Assembly (NCBI GenBank): GCA_014526335.1
Contig: JACTAT010000051.1
Coordinates: 2,208,411 to 2,272,410, forward strand
Origin: Chrysaora quinquecirrha
Taxonomy: Eukaryota > Cnidaria > Scyphozoa > Semaeostomeae > Pelagiidae
Reading direction: 5' to 3'
Length of the DNA stretch: 64,000 bases
Every line of letters begins with the position of its first letter. Position 1 is the first letter of the stretch. The position numbers and the translations under genes are program-made. The notes below the pieces were generated by a model, which had not been told where the DNA came from, did no database searches, and saw only the letters and a list, made by a program, of their open reading frames with translations. Shown in pieces: positions 49,801 to 63,000 of this stretch.

Positions 49801-52800
49801 TGGCTTTTTCTTCAAAAATATTTAGTAAATCCTCCTAAATACCCCCTATATAGCCTATAGGGGGTAAATAAGGTGTTTTTCTATCAAATTGGGACCAGTT
49901 TGAGTAAGAAAATTTTTCCCCAAAATCGCCAAAAGGTAAGTCTATAGCCTTGCCAAATGGCCAAAAATCGGCCAAAATCAGGGTTTTGAAAACTTACTTT
50001 TTCTTCAAAATATTTAGTAAATCCTCCTAAATACCCCTGAATAGCCTCTAGGGGGTAAATAAGGTGTTTTTCTATCAAATTGGGACCAGTTTGAGTAAGA
50101 AAATTTTTCCCCAAAAATCGCCAAAAAGGTAAGTCTATAGCCTTGCCAAATGGCCAAAAATCGGCCGAAATCAGGGGTTTTAAAAACTTGCTTTTTCTTC
50201 AAAAATATTTAGTAAATCCTCCTAAATACCCCCTGAATAGCCTCTAGGGGGTAAATAAGGTGTTTTTCTATCAAATTGGGACCAGTTTGAGTAAGAAAAT
50301 GTTTCCCCAAAAATCGCCAAAAAGGTAAGTCTATAGCCTTGCCAAATGGCCCGAAATCAGCCAAAATCAATGGTTTTAAAAACTTACTTTTTTCTTCAAC
50401 AATATTTAGTAAATCCTCTTAAATACCCCCCTGAATAGCCTCTAGGGGGTAAATAAGGTGTTTTTCCATCAAATTGGGGCCAATTTGAGTAAGAATATTT
50501 TTCCCCAAAAATCGCCAAAAGGTAAGTCTATAGCCTTGCCAAATGGCCAAAAATAGGCCGAAATCAGGGTTTAAAAACTTCTCTTTTTCTTCAAAAATAT
50601 TTAGTAAATCCTCCTAAATACCCCCTGAATAGCCTCTAGGGGGTAAATAAGGTGTTTTTCTATCAAATTGGGACCAGTTTGAGTAAGAAAATTTTTCCCC
50701 AAAAATCGCCAAAAAGGTAAGTCTATAGCCTTGCCAAATGGCCAAAAATAGGCCGAAATCAGGGGTTTTAAAAACTTGGTTTTTCTTCAAAATATTTAGT
50801 AAATCCTCCTAAATACCCCTGAATAGCCTCTAGGGGTAAATAAGGTGTTTTCTATCAAATTGGGACCAATTTGAGTAAGAAAATTTTTCCCCAAAAATCG
50901 CCAAAAGGTAAGTCTATAGCCTTGCCAAATGGCCAAAAATCGGCCGAAATCAGGGGTTTTAAAACTTGGTTTTTCTTCAAAAATATTTAGTAAATCCTCC
51001 TAAATACCCCTGAATAGCCTCTAGGGGTAAATAAGGTGTTTTTCTATCAAATTGGGACCAATTTGAGTAAGAAAATTTTTCCCCAAAAATCGCCAAAAGG
51101 TAAGTCTATAGCCTTGCCAAATGGCCAAAAATCGGCCAAAATCAGGGTTTTGAAAACTTGGTTTTTCTTCAAAAATATTTAGTAAATCCTCCTAAATACC
51201 CCCTGAATAGCCTCTAGGGGGTAAATAAGGTGTGTTTCTATCAAATTGGGGCCAATTTGAGTAAGAAAATTTTTCCCCAAAAATCGCCAAAAAGGTAAGT
51301 CTATAGCCTTGCCAAATGGCCAAAAATAGGCCGAAATCAGGGGTTTTAAAAACTTGGTTTTTTCTTCAAAAATATTTAGTAAATCCTCCTAAATACCCCT
51401 GAATAGCCTCTAGGGGGTAAATAGGGTGTTTTTCTATCAAATTGGGACCAGTTTGAGTAAGAAAATTTTTCCCCAAAATCGCCAAAAAGGTAAGTCTATA
51501 GCCTTGCCAAATGGCCAAAAATCGGCCGAAATCAGGGGTTTTAAAAACTTGGTTTTTTCTTCAAAAATATTTAGTAAATCCTCCTAAATACCCCCTGAAT
51601 AGCCTCTAGGGGGTAAATAAGGTGTTTTTCTATCAAATTGGGACCAGTTTGAGTAAGAAAATTTTTCCCCAAAAATCGCCAAAAAGGTAAGTCTATAGCC
51701 TTGCCAAATGGCAAAAAATAGGCCGAAATCAGGGGTTTTAAAAACTTGGTTTTTTCTTCAAAATATTTAGTAAATCCTCCTAAATACCCCTGAATAGCCT
51801 CTAGGGGGTAAATAAGGTGTTTTTCTATCAAATTGGGACCAATTTGAGTAAGAAAATTTTTCCCCAAAAATCGCAAAAAGGTAAGTCTATAGCCTTGCCA
51901 AATGGCCAAAAATAGGCCGAAATCAGGGGTTTTAAAAACTTGGTTTTTCTTCAAAAATATTTAGTAAATCCTCCTAAATACCCCCTGAATAGCCTCTAGG
52001 CGGTAAATAAGGTGTTTTTCTATCAAATTGGGACCAATTTGAGTAAGAAAATTTTTCCCCAAAAATCGCCAAAAAGGTAAGTCTATAGCCTTGCCAAATG
52101 GCCAAAAATCGGCCAAAATCAGGGTTTTGAAAACTTGGTTTTTCTTCAAAATATTTAGTAAATCCTCCTAAATACCCCCTGAATAGCCTCTAGGGCGTAA
52201 ATAAGGTGTTTTTCCATCAAATTGGGACCAATTTGAGTAAGAAAATTTTTCCCCAAAATCGCAAAAAGGTAAGTCTATAGCCTTGCCAAATGGCCAAAAA
52301 TAGGCCGAAATCAGGGTTTTGAAAACTTGGTTTTTCTTCAAAAATATTTAGTAAATCCTCCTAAATACCCCCTGAATAGCCTCTAGGGGGTAAATAGGGT
52401 GTTTTTCTTTCAAATTGGGACCATTTTGAGTAAGAAAATATTTCCCCAAAAATCGCCAAAAAGGTAAGTCTATAGCCTTGCCAAATGGCCAAAAATAGGC
52501 CGAAATCAGGGGTTTTAAAAACTTGGTTTTTTCTTCAAAAATATTTAGTAAATCCTCCTAAATACCCCTGAATAGCCTCTAGGGGTAAATAAGGTGTTTT
52601 TCTATCAAATTGGGACCAGTTTGAGTAAGAAAATTTTTCCCCAAAAATCGCCAAAAGGTAAGTCTATAGCCTTGCCAAATGGCAAAAAATAGGCCAAAAT
52701 CAGGGTTTTGAAAACTTGGTTTTTCTTCAAAATATTTAGTAAATCCTCCTAAATACCCCTGAATAGCCTCTAGGGGGTAAATAAGGTGTGTTTCTATCAA

Positions 52801-54817
52801 ATTGGGGCCAATTTGAGTAAGAAAATTTTTCCCCAAAAATCGCCAAAAAGGTAAGTCTATAGCCTTGCCAAATGGCCAAAAATCGGCCGAAATCAGGGGT
52901 TTTAAAAACTTGGTTTTTTCTTCAAAAATATTTAGTAAATCCTCCTAAATACCCCCTGAATAGCCTCTAGGGGGTAAATAAGGTGTTTTTCCATCAAATT
53001 GGGGCCAATTTGAGTAAGAATATTTTTCCCCAAAAATCGCAAAAAAGTTAAGTCTATAGCCTTGCCAAATGGCCAAAAATAGGCCGAAATCAGGGGTTTT
53101 AAAAACTTGGTTTTTCTTCAAAAATATTTAGTAAATCCTCCTAAATACCCCTGAATAGCCTCTAGGGGGTAAATAAGGTGTTTTTCTATCAAATTGGGAC
53201 CAGTTTGAGTGAGAAAATTTTTCCCAAAAATCGCAAAAAAGGTAAGTCTATAGCCTTGCCAAATGGCCAAAAATCGGCCAAAATCAGGGGTTTTGAAAAC
53301 TCTCTTTTTTCTTCAAAAATATTTAGTAAATCCTCCTAAATACCCCCTGAATAGTCTCTAGGGGGTAAATAAGGTGTTTTTCTATCAAATTGGGACCAGT
53401 TTGAGTGAGAAAATTTTTCCCAAAAATCGCAAAAAAGGTAAGTCTATAGCCTTGCCAAATGGCCAAAAATCGGCCAAAATCAGGGGTTTTAAAACTTACT
53501 TTTTCTTCAAAATATTTAGTAAATCCTCCTAAATACCCCCTGAATAGCCTCTAGGGGGTAAATAAGGTGTTTTTCTATCAAATTGGGACCAGTTTGAGTA
53601 AGAAAATTTTTCCCCAAAAATCGCCAAAAAGGTAAGTCTATAGCCTTGCCAAATGGCCAAAAATAGGCCGAAATCAGGGTTTTAAAACTTGGTTTTTTCT
53701 TCAAAAATATTTAGTAAATCCTCCTAAATACCCCCTATATAGCCTATAGGGGGTAAATAAGGTGTTTTTCTATCAAATTGGGACCAGTTTGAGTAAGAAA
53801 ATTTTTCCCCAAAAATCGCCAAAAAGGTAAGTCTATAGCCTTGCCAAATGGCAAAAAATAGGCCGAAATCAGGGGTTTTAAAAACTTGGTTTTTTCTTCA
53901 AAAATATTTAGTAAATCCTCCTAAATACCCCCTGAATAGCCTCTAGGGGGTAAATAAGGTGTGTTTCTATCAAATTGGGGCCAATTTGAGTAAGAAAATT
54001 TTTCCCCAAAAATCGCCAAAAAGGTAAGTCTATAGCCTTGCCAAATGGCCAAAAATCGGCCGAAATCAGGGGTTTTAAAAACTTGGTTTTTTCTTCAAAA
54101 ATATTTAGTAAATCCTCCTAAATACCCCCCTGAATAGCCTCTAGGGGTAAATAAGGTGTTTTTCTATCAAATTGGGACCAATTTGAGTAAGAAAATTTTC
54201 CCCAAAAATCGCCAAAAAGGTAAGTCTATAGCCTTGCCAAATGGCCAAAAATCGGCCAAAATCAGGGTTTTGAAAACTCTCTTTTTTCTTCAAAAATATT
54301 TAGTAAATCCTCCTAAATACCCCCTGAATAGCCTCTAGGGGGTAAATAAGGTGTTTTTCCATCAAATTGGGACCAATTTGAGTAAGAAAATTTTTCCCCA
54401 AAATCGCAAAAAAGGTAAGTCTATAGCCTTGCCAAATGGCAAAAAATAGGCCGAAATCAGGGGTTTTAAAAACTTGGTTTTTTCTTCAAAAATATTTAGT
54501 AAATCCTCCTAAATACCCCCTGAATAGCCTCTAGGGGGTAAATAAGGTGTTTTTCTATCAAATTGGGACCAGTTTGAGTAAGAAAATTTTTCCCCAAAAA
54601 TCGCCAAAAAGGTAAGTCTATAGCCTTGCCAAATGGCAAAAAATAGGCCGAAATCAGGGGTTTTAAAAACTTGGTTTTTTCTTCAAAAATATTTAGTAAA
54701 TCCTCCTAAATACCCCCTGAATAGCCTCTAGGGGGTAAATAAGGTGTTTTTCTATCAAATTGGGACCAGTTTGAGTAAGAAAATTTTCCCCCAAAAATCG
54801 CAAAAAAGCCAAGTCTA

Positions 54818-54860
54818 TTTTTTTTTTTTTTTATCAGAGGCATATAGGAAGTGATGGCCC
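54818..54860 (-). mobile_element. Short poly(A)-tailed insertion inside a satellite monomer, copy 1
   Basis: A run of T15 followed by ATCAGAGGCATATAGGAAGT and GATGGCCC interrupts the monomer between GTCTAT and CTATAG, duplicating CTAT. On the minus strand it reads as about 28 bases followed by poly(A), like a truncated retroposed transcript with a short target-site duplication. Confidence 0.6.
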
Positions 54861-56435
54861 CTATAGCCTTGCCAAATGCCCAAAAATCAGCCAAAATCAA
54901 TGGTTTTAAAAACTTACTTTTTTCTTCAAAAATATTTAGTAAATCCTCCTAAATACCCCCTGAATAGCCTCTAGGGGGTAAATAGGGTGTTTTTCTATCA
55001 AACTGGGACCAGTTTGAGTAAGAAAATTTTTCCCCAAAAATCGCAAAAAAGCTAAGTCTATAGCCTTACCAAATGCCCAAAAATCAACCAAAATCAATGG
55101 TTTTAAAAACTTACTTTTTTCTTCAAAAATATTTAGTAAATCCTCCTAAATACCCCCTGAATAGCCTCTAGGGGGTAAATAGGGTGTTTTTCTATCAAAT
55201 TGGGACCAGTTTGAGTAAGAAAATTTTTCCCCAAAAATCGCAAAAAAGCTAAGTCTATAGCCTTACCAAATGCCCAAAAATCAGCCAAAATCAATGGTTT
55301 TAAAAACTTACTTTTTTCTTCAAAAATATTTAGTAAATCCTCCTAAATACCCCTGAATAGCCTCTAGGGGGTAAATAGGGTGTTTTTCTATCAAATTGGG
55401 ACCAGTTTGAGTAAGAAAATTTTTCCCCAAAAATCGCCAAAAAGGTAAGTCTATAGCCTTGCCAAATGGCCCAAAAATCAGCCAAAATCAATGGTTTTAA
55501 AAACTTACTTTTTTCTTCAACAATATTTAGTACATCCTCCTAAATACCCCTTGAATAGCCTCTAGAGGGTAAATAGGGTGTTTTTCTTTCAAATTGGGAC
55601 CATTTTGAGTAAGAAAATATTTCCCCAAAAATCGCCAAAAAGGTAAGTCTATAGCCTTGCCAAATGGCCAAAAATAGGCCGAAATCAGGGGTTTTAAAAA
55701 CTTGGTTTTTTCTTCAAAAATATTTAGTAAATCCTCCTAAATACCCCCTATATAGCCTATAGGGGGTAAATAAGGTGTTTTTCTATCAAATTGGGACCAG
55801 TTTGAGTAAGAAAATTTTTCCCCAAAAATCGCCAGAAAGGTAAGTCTATAGCCTTGCCAAATGGCAAAAATAGGCCGAAATCAGGGTTTTAAAAACTTGG
55901 TTTTTCTTCAAAATATTTAGTAAATCCTCCTAAATACCCCTGAATAGCCTCTAGGGGTAAATAAGGTGTTTTTCTATCAAATTGGGACCAATTTGAGTAA
56001 GAAAATTTTTCCCCAAAAATCGCCAAAAAGGTAAGTCTATAGCCTTGCCAAATGGCCAAAAATCGGCCAAAATCAGGGGTTTTAAGAACTTGCTTTTTCT
56101 TCTCAAAAATATTTAGTAAATCCTCCTAAATACCCCCCTGAATAGCCTCTAGGGGGTAAATAAGGTGTTTTTCCATCAAATTGGGGCCAATTTGAGTAAG
56201 AATATTTTTCCCCAAAAATCGCAAAAAAGTTAAGTCTATAGCCTTACCAAATGGCCAAAAATAGGCCGAAATCAGGGGTTTTAAAAACTTGGTTTTTTCT
56301 TCAAAAATATTTAGTAAATCCTCCTAAATACCCCCTGAATAGCCTCTAGGGGGTAAATAAGGTGTTTTTCTATCAAATTGGGACCAGTTTGAATAAGAAA
56401 ATTTTCCCCCAAAAATCGTAAAAAAGCCAAGTCTA

Positions 56436-56478
56436 TTTTTTTTTTTTTTATCACAGGCATATAGGAAGAGATGGCCCC
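56436..56478 (-). mobile_element. Same insertion, copy 2
   Basis: T14 then ATCACAGGCATATAGGAAGA at the same monomer position as copies 1 and 3. The shared site shows that it spread by amplification of the satellite rather than by independent insertion. Confidence 0.6.
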
Positions 56479-57458
56479 TATAGCCTTGCCAAATGCCCAA
56501 AAATCAGCCAAAAATCAATGGTTTTAAAAACTTACTTTTTTCTTCAAAAATATTTAGTAAATCCTCCTAAATACCCCCTGAATAGCCTCTAGGGGGTAAA
56601 TAGGGTGCTTTTCTATCAAACTGGGACCAGTTTGAGTAAGAAAATTTTTCCCCAAAAATCGCAAAAAAGCTAAGTCTATAGCCTTACCAAATGCCCAAAA
56701 ATCAACCAAAATCAATGGTTTTAAAAACTTACTTTTTTCTTCAAAAATGTTTAGTAAATCCTCCTAAATACCCCCTGAATAGCCTCTAGGGGGTAAATAG
56801 GGTGTTTTTCTATCAAATGGGGACCAGTTTGAGTAAGAAAATTTTTCCCCAAAAATCGCAAAAAAGCTAAGTCTATAGCCTTACCAAATGCCCAAAAATC
56901 AGCCAAAATCAATGGTTTTAAAAACTTACTTTTTTCTTCAAAAATATTTAGTAAATCCTCCTAAATAGCCCCTGAATAGCCTCTAGGGGGTAAATAGGGT
57001 GTTTTTCTATCAAATTGGGACCAGTTTGAGTAAGAAAATTTTTCCCCAAAAATCGCCAAAAAGGTAAGTCTATAGCCTTGCCAAATGGCCAAAAATAGGC
57101 CGAAATCAGGGGTTTTAAAAACTTGGTTTTTCCTTCAAAAATATTTAGTAAATCCTCCTAAATACCCCTGAATAGCCTCTAGGGGTAAATAAGGTGTTTT
57201 TCTATCAAATTGGGACCAGTTTGAGTAAGAAAATTTTCCCCAAAATTGCCAAAAGGTAAGTCTATAGCCTTGCCAAATGGCCAAAAATAGGCCAAAATCA
57301 GGGTTTTAAAACTTACTTTTTCCTTCAAAATATTTAGTAAATCCTCCTAAATACCCCCTGAATAGCCTCTAGGGGGTAAATAAGGTGTTTTTCTATCAAA
57401 TTGGGACCAGTTTGAATAAGAAAATTTTCCCCCAAAAATCGCAAAAAAGCCAAGTCTA

Positions 57459-57506
57459 TTTTTTTTTTTTTTTTTTTATCACAGGCATATAGGAAGAGAT
57501 GGCCCC
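57459..57506 (-). mobile_element. Same insertion, copy 3
   Basis: T19 then ATCACAGGCATATAGGAAGA at the same monomer position. The T-tract length differs from the other copies, as expected from slippage after duplication. Confidence 0.6.
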
Positions 57507-59205
57507 TATAGCCTTGCCAAATGCCCAAAAATCAGCCAAAATCAATGGTTTTAAAAACTTACTTTTTTCTTCAAAAATATTTAGTAAATCCTCCTAAATA
57601 CCCCCTGAATAGCCTCTAGGGGGTAAATAGGGTGTTTTTCTATCAAACTGGGACCAGTTTGAGTAAGAAAATTTTTCCCCAAAAATCGCAAAAAAGCTAA
57701 GTCTATAGCCTTACCAAATGCCCAAAAATCAACCAAAATCAATGGTTTTAAAACTTACTTTTTCTTCAAAATATTTAGTAAATCCTCCTAAATACCCCTG
57801 AATAGCCTCTAGGGGTAAATAGGGTGTTTTTCTATCAAATTGGGACCAGTTTGAGTAAGAAAATTTTCCCCAAAAATCGCAAAAAGGTAAGTCTATAGCC
57901 TTGCCAAATGGCCCAAAAATCAGCCAAAATCAATGGTTTTAAAAACTTACTTTTTTCTTCAAAAATATTTAGTAAATCCTCCTAAATACCCCCTGAATAG
58001 CCTCTAGGGGGTAAATAGGGTGTTTTTCTATCAAATTGGGACCAGTTTGAGTAAGAAAATTTTTCCCCAAAAATCGCCAAAAAGGTAAGTCTATAGCCTT
58101 GCCAAATGGCCAAAAATAGGCCGAAATCAGGGGTTTTAAAAACTTGGTTTTTCTTCAAAATATTTAGTAAATCCTCCTAAATACCCCCTGAATAGCCTCT
58201 AGGGGGTAAATAAGGTGTTTTTCTATCAAATTGGGACCAGTTTGAGTAAGAAAATTTTCCCCCAAAAATTGCCAAAAAGGTAAGTCTATAGCCTTGCCAA
58301 ATGGCCAAAAATAGGCCGAAATCAGGGGTTTTAAAAACTTGGTTTTTCCTTCAAAAATATTTAGTAAATCCTCCTAAATACCCCCTGAATAGCCTCTAGG
58401 GGGTAAATAAGGTGTTTTTCTATCAAATTGGGACCAGTTTGAGTAAGAAAATTCTCAACCAGAAAATCGCCAAAAAGGTAAGTCTATAGCCTTGCCAAAT
58501 GGCCAAAAATCGGCCGAAATCAGGGGTTTTAAAAACTTGGTTTTTTCTTCAAAAATATTTAGTAAATCCTCCTAAATACCCCCTGAATAGCCTCTAGGGT
58601 GTAAATAGGGTGTTTTTCTATCAAATTGGGATCAGTTTGAGCAAGGAAATTTTCCCCGAAAATCGCCAAAAAGGTAAGTCTATAGCCTTGCCAAATGGCC
58701 CAAAATCGGCCGAAATCAGGGGTTTTAAAAACTTGGTTTTTTCTTCAAAAATATTTAGTAAATCCTCCTAAATACCCCCTGAATAGCCTCTAGGGGGTAA
58801 ATAAGGTGTTTTTCTATCAAATTGGGACCAGTTTGAGTAAGAAAATTTTTCCCCAAAATCGCCAAAAAGGTAAGTCTATAGCCTTGCCAAATGGCCAAAA
58901 ATCGGCCGAAATCAGGGGTTTTGAAAACTTGGTTTTTCTTCAAAAATATTTAGTAAATCCTCCTAAATACCCCCTGAATAGCCTCTAGGGGGTAAATAAG
59001 GTGTTTTCTATCACAATAAGTAAAGTTAGGGTGAAAAAATTTACTGGAAAAATAGCCAATAAGGTAAGTCTATAGCCTTGCCAAATGGCCAAAAATCGGC
59101 CAAAATCAGAGGTTTTAAAAACTTTCTTTTTTCTTCAAAAACAATTCCCAGATTTATCTCAAACTGCCTGAATAGCCTTCTCGGAGTAAATAAAGTCTTT
59201 TTATA

Positions 59206-60069
59206 TAACATATAATGTATATAATGTTTTCTTTATGAATAATACGATGAATTATTAGTTTTCTGGGTAAATTGTTTGAATTCTCTTTTATTTAGCTAGT
59301 CTATTATATTCATAAAATAAACCATTTATCATAAAAATTATTGCCAGCATAACATTTACAAAATGAATACGCAAAAAGGTAACAAAACTGGAAAATAACT
59401 TAATAGGTGCAAAATGGAGGATCGTTTAAGATTTCTTTGGAACATGCGAAATGTTTCCAGGACAAGGGAACGTGGCAAAAATTGAAAGGAAACAAGGGAA
59501 CATTGAGAAACATCGATCGGGTAAAATCCTCCCTATCAATCCGCTCTCTGAAATCTGAAAATAATTTTTGAAAATTCCGAAGAACAAGGGTTTTTCTCAA
59601 GGTAATAGAGGGAGGAACATGTACATCCCTGAACGACCTTCATTAAGAGTTTTTCCTTTTCTGCTCCCTTTGTCCCTTTCATGCCCCCTTGAGACCCGGT
59701 CTTATGCCTCCTTCTTTTTATCAAAAAACTACATATTGATGTTGTTCCCTAAAGTTCTTCAGCCTTTCTAGAATCGAAGAAGAACTGGCCTAACGTTCTT
59801 TCGACTCAAATCCGTAATCTCTCTCTAATTCTAACCCCACCGCTAATTAGATTCTGCTCGAAATTTCAACCTCCCACTTCATCAAACCCCTCGCAATTAG
59901 GCACCAAGAAGTAGATCCTTCTTGACTCGGAAAAGCTGACAAAAATTTTTCAATATTCATTAAGGCTCCTCCCTAATAAGCCCACCTCTCTAATAAGACC
60001 CCAATATCAAATTAACCCACGCTGGGGTATATCATCAATAGATAGCAAGATACAATGTATAATAAAAGA
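59206..60069. other. Intergenic, between satellite array and PGGHG
   Basis: No gene is supported; open frames of 60-67 codons lack known products. At about 59950-60010 CTCCCTAATAAGCCCACCTC resembles the CTATTAAGCCCCCC repeat near 24000. The right end holds the PGGHG 3' UTR. Confidence 0.4.
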
Positions 60070-63000
60070 TTACCTATCAAGTTTGATAACACCCTTTTCA
60101 CGATTAAACGAGCAAAGTTTGTTTAAGGACAAGTTGTAATGTTTTTGTGATTTGATAATAACTAAAACGAGGTCTTTATAAGGAGGTATCTGCTCTGTGA
60201 TAATGATATTAACTTGATTAGAGTCATACGAATAGTTGATTTTGTTACCCAAGTAAGCGATCCCATTGAGACTTATCTGACTGCAGCCATCAGGTAGACT
60301 TGGGTCAATACAAAGACCATCAAGATTCAGTCGGATTCCTCCGTATCCGAATAGAACGCTTTGCAAGAAGCCACCAGCGCCAGTTATGAAATTGACTTCG
60401 CCACCGTGTGGGGTTTCAGTCCATACCTTCAAAATAATAAGATACATGTGAGCAAAATTAACAGCCATTTCAAAATCAATAATTGAGAGAAATGCAAGAA
60501 AAATACTGAAAGTACCCAGACCAAAAAGTATCAATAGCAAGGGCAAGGGAAGGGGGAGACATTCTGCCCTTGGGCAGGGGGTTTCCAGGTCGCTATTCAT
60601 TCATAGGCATAACTAGCGTGGAAAGGTTGCAGACATCTGAACTTTGTTCATGAGCCCTATCCAAACTTTTGAGCAGATAGGTATCGGCTATTATGTGAAT
60701 AAATTTTAGAATGGAAGGATTAATAAGATAAACGATGCAATCATCAAAACATTAACATAAAAATCAGAGCAACATTAGAAAATTCCTAGTAAAAAGTACT
60801 GAAACCTCGACTGAAACGATGTATAAAAGGTCTTAATGCCAAACAGAAGGGTGCTTCATAGGAGCTAGAGGTGAGAAAGGAGGAAAGTTTATAGATCGAT
60901 AAACAGTACTTTCTTTATCAGGCTCTGGCCAAACGATCAAACATTGTTGATCAACGTTTCAATTCGCTAATCAAGCAAAATGCTTTACTGTTTGGCCACA
61001 TCACAAAACATTGCTCGTCAAACATTTCAATTCGCTAATCAAGCGAAATGCATCACTGTTTTGCCATGTCAAAAAACGTTGCGCATCAACAACAAGAAAA
61101 CTGTTATTTTCTGCAGTCGAATAAAAGGCTCAAACTAATTACAATTCCTCCTCTGCCCCAATTTTCGTGCCTCTGACAACAAAAGCAACACCTTCTTTAA
61201 AACAAATCAACTTACTGAATATCTATAGAAAGAGCTATTACATATAAAAACATCATCTTACTTTAAAAGGTTCTGTGATGTTAGCATATCCTTCTTTAAA
61301 TGATATTGAAGCTTTGTTGAATTCTTTTAGCTCCAACCAACCAATGGCGAACATAGCTTTAGTCATTGCAGGGCCATTAGGATCTGTAAATGCCTCGTAA
61401 ATATCTAAATCATTCTTTCGTACATCTGTTGGCATGTTAAACATCAATGGAAAACCAAGTAATATAACATCAGCTTGTTTAACAGTTGTTGACAGTGTAT
61501 ATCCATCGAATTCAGGGTGATAATTATGATTAGCATCAAACGGTATATACACCTTCGATGCTATAGTGTGCCATGATGACGGAAACGACAATTTGAACTC
61601 TGTAAATATATGCACAGCAAATTCAAGGTTTATTTTTGCAATGACATTAGTATATACTGAATTATTGACATTATAATGATACTCATCAGGGCCTTGTATG
61701 TGGTTGATAACATACGCATCTTTGGTATCGTCAAATACCACTCTGCTTGCCCAGAATTCTGCAGCACCTTCAATGATGTATCGTCCTTTTGTTAAGAACC
61801 AATCAGTGTCGTGTGTTGCCATCCAATATTGTTGCGCAGCGAATCCTACGTCACCGATCACATGATGTTCGTATTTGGAGTATGGATCTGGTTCAGGGCA
61901 TACTTCAAATCCGCTAACAGCACTCTCCCATGGAAACATCGTGCCTGGTTTTAAAAGAACAAAAATAAGATTACAAAAATTGTGAAAATATTGTAACCAT
62001 AGAAGATTAGAACGGTATAAAGTTGATGAATCAGCAAACTGGCGAAAGTAATCGGTCGAAATCGAGAGTAACAATTAGGTAGCAGCTATAGTCTCAGTTA
62101 AAGGGCTAAACGGACCAAGTGAGGGGCAAACGTAAAATTAGAACGTTAAAAAGTCACCAAATACAGTCAGTATAGCCAAAGCATTTTCAACTCCGATGTG
62201 AATCGAACATTGCTAATCAGTAAAATAGGAACCAATGGACCAAAACAATAAGAAATACAAGAATTTAGCAGATTTTACGGGGGCAAACGGAGCAGCTACC
62301 CTTGCTGCCCCTGTGCTTCTGGCGCCCTCGGATGCTGTATGGATCATTTACGGTAAAATTACTAAAATCACCTTTATAACCATTTAGTTTTGCTCTCTCT
62401 CTTGCAGCTTCTAATCTTCTATAACGATATTCAAGACAACTTTTGGCAATGTCCGGATGAAATAACAAGATTGGTGGAAACATCCATGTCGCTTGATCCC
62501 AGAATGTATGTCCGAGATATCCATCACTAGGTAATCCACCAGGGCTCAAACCATATGGCCATGAAGCACGTATTGAACTAAACAAATGAAAATCGTAATC
62601 ATTCTGTTAGTGTTATCTAAGGCATCATTATCAAGTTGGTATTTATAAGATGAGAGACAGGCTTAAACCAAAAAATGTTTCATGCTACGGGAGAAATGGC
62701 TCACCAAATGCTCAGCATTAGTTTGTTACAAATTGATTTGTAACAAACAAGATGGAAGATGCGACATCAGAAAGAAGAGAAAGAAGGTCATCTAAATAAG
62801 CATAGTATGATGCTAATATTTCGCCTTGGCATTCAGAGTTTCTTCAGAGCTGTAGTAATGATATTAGTTTGTTGTAGCCTTATTTTCTTTAAATCGTAAT
62901 ATTATTGACAACGATGAGGACAAGCTTAGCAACCTCGGATGTCATTTATATCTCGATTCTAATAAAAATTTTCATACGATTCTTACGACCATAATTTATA

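Larger units (their letters stand above)
46860..59205. repeat. 12.3-kb satellite array, 195-bp monomer, about 63 copies
   Basis: The marker GTAAGTCTATAGCCTTGCCA recurs about every 195 bp (for example near 47977, 48172, 48367, 48562). Each monomer carries CCTCTAGGGGGTAAATA, GTTTTTCTATCAAATTGGGA and the near-palindrome GGCCAAAAATCGGCC, with A- and T-tracts between. Two monomer classes alternate in blocks: one ends AAATCAGGGGTTTTAAAAAC, the other AAATCAATGGTTTTAAAAAC with TTACCAAATGCCC. Monomers at both array edges (46860-47450 and 59110-59205) are of a third, diverged class containing CAGATTTATCTCAAACTGCC. Since 195 is a multiple of three, 60-127-codon frames recur on both strands; they have no start context, splice sites or family, and I do not call genes. 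Whether this is pericentromeric or an interstitial array cannot be judged from here. Confidence 0.97.

Noticed and set aside
48058..58988. Repeated 60-127-codon open frames, mostly minus strand, in the satellite
   Set aside because: The monomer is 195 bp, a multiple of three, so any open frame repeats. Frames exist on both strands, indels between monomers break them, and no domain or gene signal is present.
46860..59205. CRISPR array
   Set aside because: The genome is animal. The repeats are contiguous 195-bp monomers with no unique spacers.
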